Part shown: positions 1 through 5,986 of the stretch, one piece after another
Layout of the letters: every line of letters begins with the position of its first letter
Position numbering within the stretch: the stretch's first letter is position 1
Assembly: GCA_021817755.1 (NCBI GenBank)
Contig: JAKAGC010000206.1
Span: 1-6,949 of the forward strand
Source: Acidobacteriota bacterium
GTDB lineage: Bacteria; Acidobacteriota; Aminicenantia; UBA2199
Direction of reading: 5' to 3'
DNA length: 6,949 bases
The notes under the pieces: generated by a model
Told to the model about the DNA's origin: nothing
The model's input: the letters and a program-made list of their open reading frames with translations, nothing else
Database searches by the model: none
Made by a program: the position numbers and the translations under genes

Positions 1-1856
1 GTATGAAAAGTTGCAACGGCAACTTTTCCGGAAGCATCATGAACAGTTACTCTTAAATAAAGATCTAATGAATATGGCAACTGAGCCGTTACACTTTGGG
101 TTGTTCCGAATGAATTAATATAATCGTAATCATCCAGGCTATATCTCCAATCATAAGTATAAGGAGGTTGTAAATAGGTTCCGCTAACATTGGCGTACCA
201 GGTATAAGTACCGGCATTATTAACCTGAGTCGGTCCTGAAATATAAACAGACATGCTTCCATAAGTAAATGTAAATGATATCACACCGTTACTTTCAAGA
301 ATATTGGAAATCGGTTTGGTCGTATTAGCACCAGCCCAGGATTTGGAATTCGGTGTAGTATAATCTGTGAAAGCAGTCTTACCAGCTGTCCCTGGAAAAG
401 TGTCCCCTCCATAAGTCGCAGTAGTTTTTACATTATCTGCTTCTTCTATATCGATACCCTGGTGAGTCGGAGTTACATTAATATTATTTGTGGTATGGGA
501 TGCAATCCATGGACCATCGATATGCCAGATCAACATACCATGGCCGGGAAGATAACCATCCCAATCGCCGACTTGCTGGCGATTCTCTAACAAGAAATAT
601 TCATTGGTTGTCGTAGTATCATAGCGATAAACCGTTGAACTCGCCGTAGCATAATTTAAACTCAGATTACCGCATGAAGTCAAGGTAACCGGTGTTAACC
701 AACCGAGTCTCCAGCGAAAATAAGGGTTATGAATCGGAGGATTATTTCCATTATTATTCCAGGATCCACCGGCCATGACATCCCAAACCTTACAATCCCA
801 TGATTGTCCGCCTGAATATGAATAATCCGTATCATATGTATCAGGACAACCAAGTATATGTCCGAATTCATGAACCAGAACCCCAACACCGGTCATCGTA
901 GTTCCCGAAGTTCCGGACAATTCGGGAACAGTAGAATAACTATTTATTACTACTCCATCATATGTCCTCGAAAAAGTATCCAAAGTCCATTGATGCGACC
1001 AGATAGTAGTAGAAGGAGCACCTGCTTCTTCACCGTACCCCGCATGAACAACCTGAATGCCATCTACTACCCCATTCCCATCATTATCATAAAGCGCAAA
1101 ATTGACTCCTGCATTTTCCGCAGCGTCTACTGCTTGTTGAACCATTAAACGGGGATTAATATCATATCCATACGCGTCATTTGCACCATAAGTAGCCATA
1201 TTACCAGCAATATTAAAAGGTCCTACGACGGTCGTATTCAAAGTTAATTGATTATACGAAGAGGATAAATAGTAATTCTTAAAACTAATTCCATTGGTAT
1301 TATACAATCCATCAAACTGAGCATTAAATTTTACAAATGCTTTATCCGTAAAATTTATAAGTATAACAAGAAAATTTCTTGTTCCAGTTGTAGGAAATGT
1401 TCCGGTTATTCCATCAAATTCGATATTTCCCTCAAGTGGTTCAATTCTTCTGTATTGGCTAGCAATAATTTGAGTCTCACTGTAACGAAGACCAGGGCTA
1501 ATCGTTCGAAGGAATATAGTTTCATTACGGCCTCTATTTTCAGGATTACTGGCTCTTACATTGGAACTAACCATATCTCCATCGATATTAATTCTAGCAT
1601 AATGATAATATCCATCTTCATTTTGTAAAATCGTATATCCATCCGTTGTCTGAGCATAATGCATAAATTCATCACCAGTCAACATAATCATTAGAGGCAT
1701 TCCATCCGGTTGCTCTATTTCTATCGGATCCGGACACGCTGACACATAATGAATTGAGGATAAATTGGTTTGATTTGCACTATCGTCACCTACAATTAGC
1801 AAAACCAATAAAAGAAGGGAAAATAACAACATCATAAATCTCTTAGTTAACGTCAT
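1..1856 (-). CDS. Secreted M6-family metalloprotease (immune inhibitor A-like), C-terminus cut by window edge
   Basis: This is a zinc endopeptidase of the M6 (immune inhibitor A-like) type, probably exported. The reading frame is open for 618 codons and runs off the window, so its C-terminus is missing. Residues 1 to about 27 form a signal peptide (TKR, then a Leu-rich core). Residues 41-105 match the usual M6 N-terminal region (QPDG, GDEF, DGYTIL, DGYYHYA). The catalytic domain begins near FLVILINFTD. It carries an EF-hand-like loop DNDGNGVVD (257-265), HAGYGEEAG and IWSH (285-288). The zinc site is HEFGH (H329, E330, H333), followed by GCPD with D339 as third ligand, then DVMAGGSW (359-366). 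From about residue 533 an Ig/PKD-like beta domain begins. The start is fixed by AGGAGG six bases upstream. Such proteins often end in a surface-sorting domain, which cannot be seen here. The family call is firm; the substrate is unknown. Confidence 0.93.
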   Translation of the reverse strand, partial: MTLTKRFMMLLFSLLLLVLLIVGDDSANQTNLSSIHYVSACPDPIEIEQPDGMPLMIMLTGDEFMHYAQTTDGYTILQNEDGYYHYARINIDGDMVSSNVRASNPENRGRNETIFLRTISPGLRYSETQIIASQYRRIEPLEGNIEFDGITGTFPTTGTRNFLVILINFTDKAFVKFNAQFDGLYNTNGISFKNYYLSSSYNQLTLNTTVVGPFNIAGNMATYGANDAYGYDINPRLMVQQAVDAAENAGVNFALYDNDGNGVVDGIQVVHAGYGEEAGAPSTTIWSHQWTLDTFSRTYDGVVINSYSTVPELSGTSGTTMTGVGVLVHEFGHILGCPDTYDTDYSYSGGQSWDCKVWDVMAGGSWNNNGNNPPIHNPYFRWRLGWLTPVTLTSCGNLSLNYATASSTVYRYDTTTTNEYFLLENRQQVGDWDGYLPGHGMLIWHIDGPWIASHTTNNINVTPTHQGIDIEEADNVKTTATYGGDTFPGTAGKTAFTDYTTPNSKSWAGANTTKPISNILESNGVISFTFTYGSMSVYISGPTQVNNAGTYTWYANVSGTYLQPPYTYDWRYSLDDYDYINSFGTTQSVTAQLPYSLDLYLRVTVHDASGKVAVATFH

Positions 1857-2193
1857 ATATGACCTCCTATAGTCTAAGATTTAATATAAGCAAAAAAAAT
1901 TCCATCTTTATAGATCATTTAATATTGCTGATTTACTACAAAATAGTCTTAAAGTTTTTACTCTCCTGAGTATATTGGTGTAACGTTTTGATTAATATTA
2001 CGATTTTATAATTGAATTTGAGATCACTTAAGCGATTTATAGTGATTTTAATAAATGTAACGAATCATTACTGTTCAAATGTCGGATTTAATTATTAGAA
2101 CTGAAACTCCTTTCCCAAATGGCACAATAATGATTGTATTGTTACGTTACATAGGACTAAAATGTACCGTTTATCCTGATTAATTTTAAACCC
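1857..2193. other. 337-base non-coding stretch between phosphoesterase and protease
   Basis: No convincing gene is seen on either strand. The stretch is very AT-rich and should contain the protease promoter. I find TATAAA/TATACT-like hexamers on the minus strand, but none has a good -35 partner at 16-18 bases. No GC-rich hairpin with a T-run follows the phosphoesterase stop, so readthrough into the protease gene is possible. The heptamer TGTAACG occurs on the plus strand at 1979-1985 and 2056-2062, and on the minus strand at 2145-2151. These could be regulator sites, but chance is not excluded. Confidence 0.5.
1863..1868 (-). promoter_or_regulatory. Ribosome binding site of the M6 protease gene
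   Basis: A perfect AGGAGG on the minus strand lies six bases before the ATG at 1856. It decides the start and places the signal peptide at the very N-terminus. Confidence 0.85.
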
Positions 2194-3306
2194 TTATTTA
2201 AATCTTACATCGATTACCATTATTTCAGAATTACCTGCTGTTCGAACCGGTGGCCCCCATAAGCGAATCCCACTCGTGACAAAGAAATTTGTACTCTTTA
2301 TCTTTTTATATCCCCATCCCAACTCATAAAGATAATGAATTAAAAAATTAATCGGAAATAATTGTCCATTATGAGTATGCCCTGATAATTGAATATCAAC
2401 TCGATATTTGCTTACCTCATTTAAAGCCAATGGTCTATGATCGAGCACAATAACCGGTAAATCAGGTGAAATGTTCTGTAATAAATAATTCAATTCCTTA
2501 CGATCAGTTGAATGGTAGTCTTTTCTGCCTAATAAAGAAAAAGATTGATCGATTACAATTATTTCATCCTTTAGCATTCGGATTCCAGCTCTCTCAAAAA
2601 ATCCTTTACTATCATTATTTCGAAAAGTATCATGATTCCCAGGACAAGCAAAAATGCCATAGCGAATTTTTAAATTACGGAACATCCAAGCAAAATCTTC
2701 CATTTTGCCATCATCTCTATAACCATCTACTATATCACCAGGTATTAACAAAATATCCGGCTGTATTTTATTTATTATATTTTCAAATTTCTCAATAAAT
2801 TTATTTGGAGCCAAATATCCTAAGTGAAAATCAGCCGCCATTGCAATTTTTAATCGTTCTATACGAGCTGCTTTTCGTGGTATTGAAATGGAATAATTCG
2901 ATATTCGAATGGTATTCATATGGACAACTCCTACTCCAACGATACCAATCGAAACCATGAAAATTCCTAACAATGCAAATCTCCGAAAATACGTTCCTCG
3001 TATTACTTCTTTCGGAATCATTTTAAAAATCAGATTTATTCCCTTAAACAGATCTAAAACCAATACGCTAAGAAATAGGTATAGTAGAAATGGCATTAAA
3101 TAGAAATATATAATTTCAAGGAAATAATAACGACTATTACTCACATAACGGGAAAAGAACTGAAACAATGGAAATCCTATAACGAAAACAAAATACAAAA
3201 TAGAAAAAATTTTTTTGTGATAAGCGCTAAAAAGGAGGCTTTTAAGGCGAAAAAAAACATAAATAGCAGGAATTAGATAAATGATTAAGAGTGTCAGTCT
3301 GAACAT
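2194..3306 (-). CDS. Membrane-anchored calcineurin-like metallophosphoesterase (YkuE/YaeI/LpxG-like)
   Basis: This 370-residue protein is a two-metal phosphoesterase joined to a membrane domain. About four hydrophobic segments fill the N-terminus (roughly 3-19, 33-51, 62-84 and 110-128). The calcineurin-like fold follows, with metal-binding motifs in order: DFH (D159, H161), GD (190-191), GNHD (223-226), DH (289-290) and GHTH (309-312), then NGQLFP. The late block WGPPVRTAGNSEI is also typical of this branch. Relatives include Bacillus YkuE, a cell-wall-associated metallophosphoesterase, and Chlamydia LpxG, a UDP-2,3-diacylglucosamine hydrolase of lipid A synthesis. Either a lipid-sugar nucleotide or another phosphoester could be the substrate, and the sequence alone does not settle it. 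No clear Shine-Dalgarno precedes the ATG. A good promoter lies about 60 bases upstream. It points away from the WbqC cluster, so it is not part of that operon. Confidence 0.9.
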   Translation of the reverse strand: MFRLTLLIIYLIPAIYVFFRLKSLLFSAYHKKIFSILYFVFVIGFPLFQFFSRYVSNSRYYFLEIIYFYLMPFLLYLFLSVLVLDLFKGINLIFKMIPKEVIRGTYFRRFALLGIFMVSIGIVGVGVVHMNTIRISNYSISIPRKAARIERLKIAMAADFHLGYLAPNKFIEKFENIINKIQPDILLIPGDIVDGYRDDGKMEDFAWMFRNLKIRYGIFACPGNHDTFRNNDSKGFFERAGIRMLKDEIIVIDQSFSLLGRKDYHSTDRKELNYLLQNISPDLPVIVLDHRPLALNEVSKYRVDIQLSGHTHNGQLFPINFLIHYLYELGWGYKKIKSTNFFVTSGIRLWGPPVRTAGNSEIMVIDVRFK

Positions 3307-3368
3307 AGTGTAGTTGTTTGGAGAGTAATTAAGTAGACAAGAATTTTATATTGAAAAATCATAAAATT

Positions 3369-3397
3369 ATTATACCTCATAAACGTCATGGATTCAA
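3369..3397 (-). promoter_or_regulatory. Sigma70-type promoter for the metallophosphoesterase
   Basis: On the minus strand, TTGAAT (3392-3397) is followed after exactly 17 bases by a consensus TATAAT (3369-3374). This predicts a transcript start near 3362 and a leader of about 56 bases before the ATG at 3306. It is a sequence match only. Confidence 0.6.
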
Positions 3398-3518
3398 TCA
3401 GTGAAAAACTCAAACATTCTCATAATTGCGTTTGGAATTTTTTTTAAGACTGAATCTCTTTTAATACTAAAATTAATTCGATTTTGACATAGTAATTGGA
3501 TATTCTTCCGTTCAGCCA

Positions 3519-3547
3519 TTGCCAAACAATTTTCAAAAGTTTATAAT
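3519..3547 (+). promoter_or_regulatory. Sigma70-type promoter for the WbqC-methyltransferase-PIG-L cluster
   Basis: TTGCCA (3519-3524), a 17-base spacer and a consensus TATAAT (3542-3547) lie upstream of the first gene of the plus-strand cluster. The predicted transcript start is near 3554, giving a leader of about 50 bases. With the opposite-facing promoter at 3369-3397, the 298-base gap 3307-3604 is a divergent promoter region. Nothing else recognisable lies in it. Confidence 0.6.
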
Positions 3548-3604
3548 AATGCGTAATATGACAATATATATTTATTCAATCCGTTCTATAGCCGGTACAG
3601 ACAA

Positions 3605-4318
3605 ATGATCGCCGCTATCCATCAACCTAATTTTATTCCCTGGATTGGTTATTTCTATAAAATGCTGAAAGCAGATCAATTTATCTTTTTGGATGATGTT
3701 CAATTCAACCGCCGCGGTTATACAGCACGAGTCAAAATAAAATCGATAAATGGGGAAAGTTGGCTCTCCGTTCCAACCCAAAAAAAAGGTCGATACTTAC
3801 AATCGGTTATGGATGTAGAATTAGAACAAGATGAAAAATGGAAAAAAAAAATTATAGGTTCCTTTCAATCTTTTTATGGAAGAACAAATTTTTTTAAGAC
3901 GTACTTCCCGGAAATCGAATCAATTATTTTAAAAGAGTATCAAAATTTATCCGAATTAAATATTGCCCTAATCCATTTATTAGCAAGGCAATTTAATATT
4001 CAGACCCAAACTATTAAATCATCTGAATTGGATGGAATCGATGGGCAAGCTACCGACCGGCTCATTTCTATTTGTAAAGCAGTAGAAGCTGATAAATATC
4101 TCTCCGGTTTTGGAGGACAAAACTACCAGGAAAAGGAAGTTTTTGAGCAAAATGGTCTTGAATTAATTGTCTATGATTTCATCCATCCTGTTTATCAGCA
4201 ACAATGGGGCGATTTTATTGCCGGTTTGTCTGCTGTGGATTTACTTTTTAATTGTGGACCACATAGCATTGAAATAATAAAAAATTGCGGATCAAGGAGT
4301 TTGAATAATGGAATATAG
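3605..4318 (+). CDS. WbqC family protein, putative surface-glycan modification enzyme
   Basis: The 237-residue protein has a recognisable WbqC signature from its first residues: HQPNFIPWIGYF (6-17), then FLDDVQFNRRGY (28-39) with R42, WLSVP and KKG (53-62), YLSGFGG (165-171) and, near the end, HPVYQQQWGDF followed by DLLFNCG. The length is normal for the family. The early HQPN motif fixes the ATG at 3605, although no strong ribosome binding site precedes it. WbqC proteins occur in O-antigen and other polysaccharide loci and are poorly characterised. One relative, WbnG, has been proposed in the O-antigen literature to transfer glycine to an amino sugar. The gene overlaps the downstream methyltransferase by 11 bases, so the two are surely co-transcribed. 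The family call is firm; the reaction is unknown. Confidence 0.88.
   Translation: MIAAIHQPNFIPWIGYFYKMLKADQFIFLDDVQFNRRGYTARVKIKSINGESWLSVPTQKKGRYLQSVMDVELEQDEKWKKKIIGSFQSFYGRTNFFKTYFPEIESIILKEYQNLSELNIALIHLLARQFNIQTQTIKSSELDGIDGQATDRLISICKAVEADKYLSGFGGQNYQEKEVFEQNGLELIVYDFIHPVYQQQWGDFIAGLSAVDLLFNCGPHSIEIIKNCGSRSLNNGI
4294..4299 (+). promoter_or_regulatory. Ribosome binding site of the methyltransferase, inside the WbqC gene
   Basis: AAGGAG lies eight bases before the ATG at 4308, within the last codons of the WbqC gene. It supports independent or coupled initiation at the overlapping start. Confidence 0.75.
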
Positions 4319-4937
4319 AAAAGTAAAAGAGAAAAACCTGGAATATTTTAGCGGACTATTAAATGAATCCGAAGATCAGCATCATATGGTCGCTCAATCC
4401 AGAATTTCTCATTTAAAACGATTCGAAAAAATAATCGAATTGGCTGATTTTAATGGCAAAACATTGCTGGATGTCGGATGTGGGATTGGCGGCTTACTCG
4501 ATTTTCTAAAGGAGAGAAATATAAAATGCCAATACACCGGCATTGATATTAATCCTCAAATGATTGAAAAAGCAAAGGAACTTCACCAAGAAAGCAAGAA
4601 TGATTTTCTTGTAGTAGACATCCTGGAAGAAGACTACAATATAAAATACGATTACGTCGTTTCCAATGGCCCCCTCAATTTGATTTTTGAAGACGGGATG
4701 AATATGGACATCACAATGAAAATGATCCGTAAAATGTATGAATTATGTAAATCAGGAATGATGATTACAATGACATCATCTCTCACTCGTAAACCCAATC
4801 CGCAAACTTTCTATTATAATCCTGTCGATATCTTAGGAAAAACATTTGAATTCTGTACCAATGTCCGTTGGGATCACACATATTTACCACATGATTTTGC
4901 ACTTTTTTGCTACAGGAAAGATCTGTACGATTTTTAA
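4308..4937 (+). CDS. Class I SAM-dependent methyltransferase
   Basis: The 209-residue protein has a single Rossmann-type methyltransferase domain. Motif I is LLDVGCGIGG (53-62), the glycine-rich SAM loop. GIDINP (78-83) ends strand 2, with D80 as the likely ribose-binding acid. D104 (VVDI) is placed to contact the adenine, and YDYVVSNGPLNL (from 114) is the strand-4 motif around the active site. The N-terminal 45 residues are helical and polar, with an HH pair at 25-26. The acceptor cannot be read from the sequence. N-, O- and C-methylation are all possible, and the protein does not resemble rRNA or ubiquinone methyltransferases closely enough to name it. Its 11-base overlap with the WbqC gene and the 37-base gap to the PIG-L gene suggest a sugar or sugar-attached amino group as substrate. 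Confidence 0.87.
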   Translation: MEYRKVKEKNLEYFSGLLNESEDQHHMVAQSRISHLKRFEKIIELADFNGKTLLDVGCGIGGLLDFLKERNIKCQYTGIDINPQMIEKAKELHQESKNDFLVVDILEEDYNIKYDYVVSNGPLNLIFEDGMNMDITMKMIRKMYELCKSGMMITMTSSLTRKPNPQTFYYNPVDILGKTFEFCTNVRWDHTYLPHDFALFCYRKDLYDF

Positions 4938-4964
4938 TGAAAAACAAATCCAGAAATAATTTGT

Positions 4965-4970
4965 GAGGAG
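4965..4970 (+). promoter_or_regulatory. Ribosome binding site that decides the PIG-L start
   Basis: GAGGAG ends four bases before the ATG at 4975. An in-frame GTG at 4963 would place this site inside the gene and has no site of its own, so ATG 4975 is preferred. Confidence 0.75.
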
Positions 4971-4974
4971 AAAA

Positions 4975-5613
4975 ATGGAACAAAAAATCGAACGAGTTTT
5001 GGTTCTGGCACCTCATACCGATGATGGCGAATTCGGCTGCGGTGGAAGTATTGCTAAATTCATCGAAGAAGGCAAAGCAGTATATTATGTCGCATTTTCA
5101 ACAGCAGAAAAATCCGTACCCGAAGGATGGCCGAAAGATATTCTGAAAACTGAAGTGAAAGAAGCCACGAAACGAATTGGAATTAACCCTGCAAACCTTT
5201 TTATATATAATTATGAAGTGCGTAAATTGAACTATGTTCGTCAGGAAATACTGGAAGAATTAGTGAAATTAAAAAAAGAAATAAAACCCGATCTCGTATT
5301 TTTGCCCACGTTGAATGATCTTCATCAAGATCATCAAACTGTAGCAGCAGAAGCAACACGGGCGTTTAAACAAGTAAGTATGATGGGTTATGAACTACCA
5401 TGGAATACAATTACATTTCACACCCAGGCTTTCATTAAATTGGGAAAATCCCATGTAGATAAAAAAATACACGCTCTTACAGCATATAATTCTCAAAGCC
5501 AAAAAGAGTACGCGCGTGAGGATTTCATTCGCGGTTGGGCTAAAACCCGGGGAACTCAAATCGGAGCAGACTATGCGGAGGCGTTTGAAATTACTCGCTG
5601 GATAATAGCATAA
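4975..5613 (+). CDS. PIG-L family zinc-dependent deacetylase (LmbE-like)
   Basis: The 212-residue protein belongs to the PIG-L/LmbE family. Members remove N-acetyl groups from GlcNAc-containing substrates, as in GPI anchor, mycothiol and bacillithiol synthesis. The N-terminal motif APHTDDGEFGCGG (12-24) is a variant of AHPDDE. H14 and D17 should bind zinc, and D16 is the likely general base. LHQDH (116-120) gives the third ligand H120 and the helper H117. The usual Pro-Asp-Asp-Glu order is altered, with Thr in place of Pro and Gly inserted before Glu, as in a subset of the family. Start choice: ATG 4975, after GAGGAG. The gene follows the methyltransferase by 37 bases. The context suggests deacetylation of a glycan precursor rather than a thiol pathway, because no glycosyltransferase or cysteine ligase partner of bacillithiol or mycothiol synthesis is visible. 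Confidence 0.9.
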   Translation: MEQKIERVLVLAPHTDDGEFGCGGSIAKFIEEGKAVYYVAFSTAEKSVPEGWPKDILKTEVKEATKRIGINPANLFIYNYEVRKLNYVRQEILEELVKLKKEIKPDLVFLPTLNDLHQDHQTVAAEATRAFKQVSMMGYELPWNTITFHTQAFIKLGKSHVDKKIHALTAYNSQSQKEYAREDFIRGWAKTRGTQIGADYAEAFEITRWIIA

Positions 5614-5687
5614 AAAAAGGTTCTCATCCTAACTATTAAGAATTCTTTCAATGATGCAATTTCTGATGAATAATAGATGAATACAAA

Positions 5688-5693
5688 AGGAGG
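5688..5693 (+). promoter_or_regulatory. Ribosome binding site of the tautomerase gene
   Basis: AGGAGG, part of AAGGAGGT, sits five bases before ATG 5699. It is among the strongest sites in the window and suggests high translation. Confidence 0.8.
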
Positions 5694-5698
5694 TAATT

Positions 5699-5920
5699 AT
5701 GCCAATTGTTACAATTCAGTTAATGGAAGGTCGTGATCGCGAGAAGAAACATTTATTAATAAAAAATGTCACCAATGCGGTAGTTGACACACTTAATGTA
5801 CCGTCCGATACAGTTAGGGTAATCTTAAATGAGATGGCAGCCGATCATTATGGTGTGGCAGGGATGCCATACTTTGAATACAAAGAAAAAAAATCAAAAG
5901 AAAAAACGGATAATAAATAG
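5699..5920 (+). CDS. 4-oxalocrotonate tautomerase family protein
   Basis: The 73-residue protein is a small member of the tautomerase superfamily, whose hexamers use the N-terminal proline as catalytic base after Met removal. Pro2 (mature Pro1) directly follows the start. R12 and R40 correspond to mature Arg11 and Arg39, the substrate-binding pair of 4-oxalocrotonate tautomerase. VRVILNEM is the family core. Y51 (mature 50) stands where the classical enzyme has Phe50. The last dozen residues (KEKKSKEKTDNK) form a charged tail. The gene follows PIG-L after 85 bases with no clear terminator or strong promoter between, so it may share the transcript. No other catechol or aromatic catabolic genes are present, so the physiological substrate is unknown. 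The family call is firm. Confidence 0.9.
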   Translation: MPIVTIQLMEGRDREKKHLLIKNVTNAVVDTLNVPSDTVRVILNEMAADHYGVAGMPYFEYKEKKSKEKTDNK

Positions 5921-5951
5921 TCGATTTGCATAAAATTTTTTCATTCACCCG

Positions 5952-5980
5952 TTGATAAAACCCTTATTGTCTGGTAATAT
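5952..5980 (+). promoter_or_regulatory. Promoter candidate abutting the kinase start (possible leaderless mRNA)
   Basis: TTGATA (5952-5957), a 17-base spacer and TAATAT (5975-5980) lie just before the kinase ATG at 5987. A start seven bases after the -10 box would be the A of that ATG. No Shine-Dalgarno precedes the gene, which fits leaderless translation. Confidence 0.5.
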
Positions 5981-5986
5981 ACATAC

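Noticed and set aside
695..1148. Short open frames on both strands within the protease gene
   Set aside because: The minus-strand protease frame with the HEFGH motif is unambiguous; these have no domain.
2023..2046. Inverted repeat ATCACT / AGTGAT with a 12-base loop
   Set aside because: Only six paired bases, AT-rich and with no T-run, so not a credible terminator; it could occur by chance.
2141..2175. Possible terminator hairpin after the phosphoesterase (GGACTAAA / GTTTATCC)
   Set aside because: Several mismatches in the stem and no T-tract in the right place.
4963..4974. In-frame GTG start for the PIG-L gene, adding four residues
   Set aside because: It would bury the GAGGAG site inside the gene and has no ribosome binding site of its own; the ATG at 4975 fits better.
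5638..5647. Perfect 10-base palindrome AAGAATTCTT between the PIG-L and tautomerase genes
   Set aside because: Short AT-rich palindrome with no loop; not a terminator and too short to call an operator.
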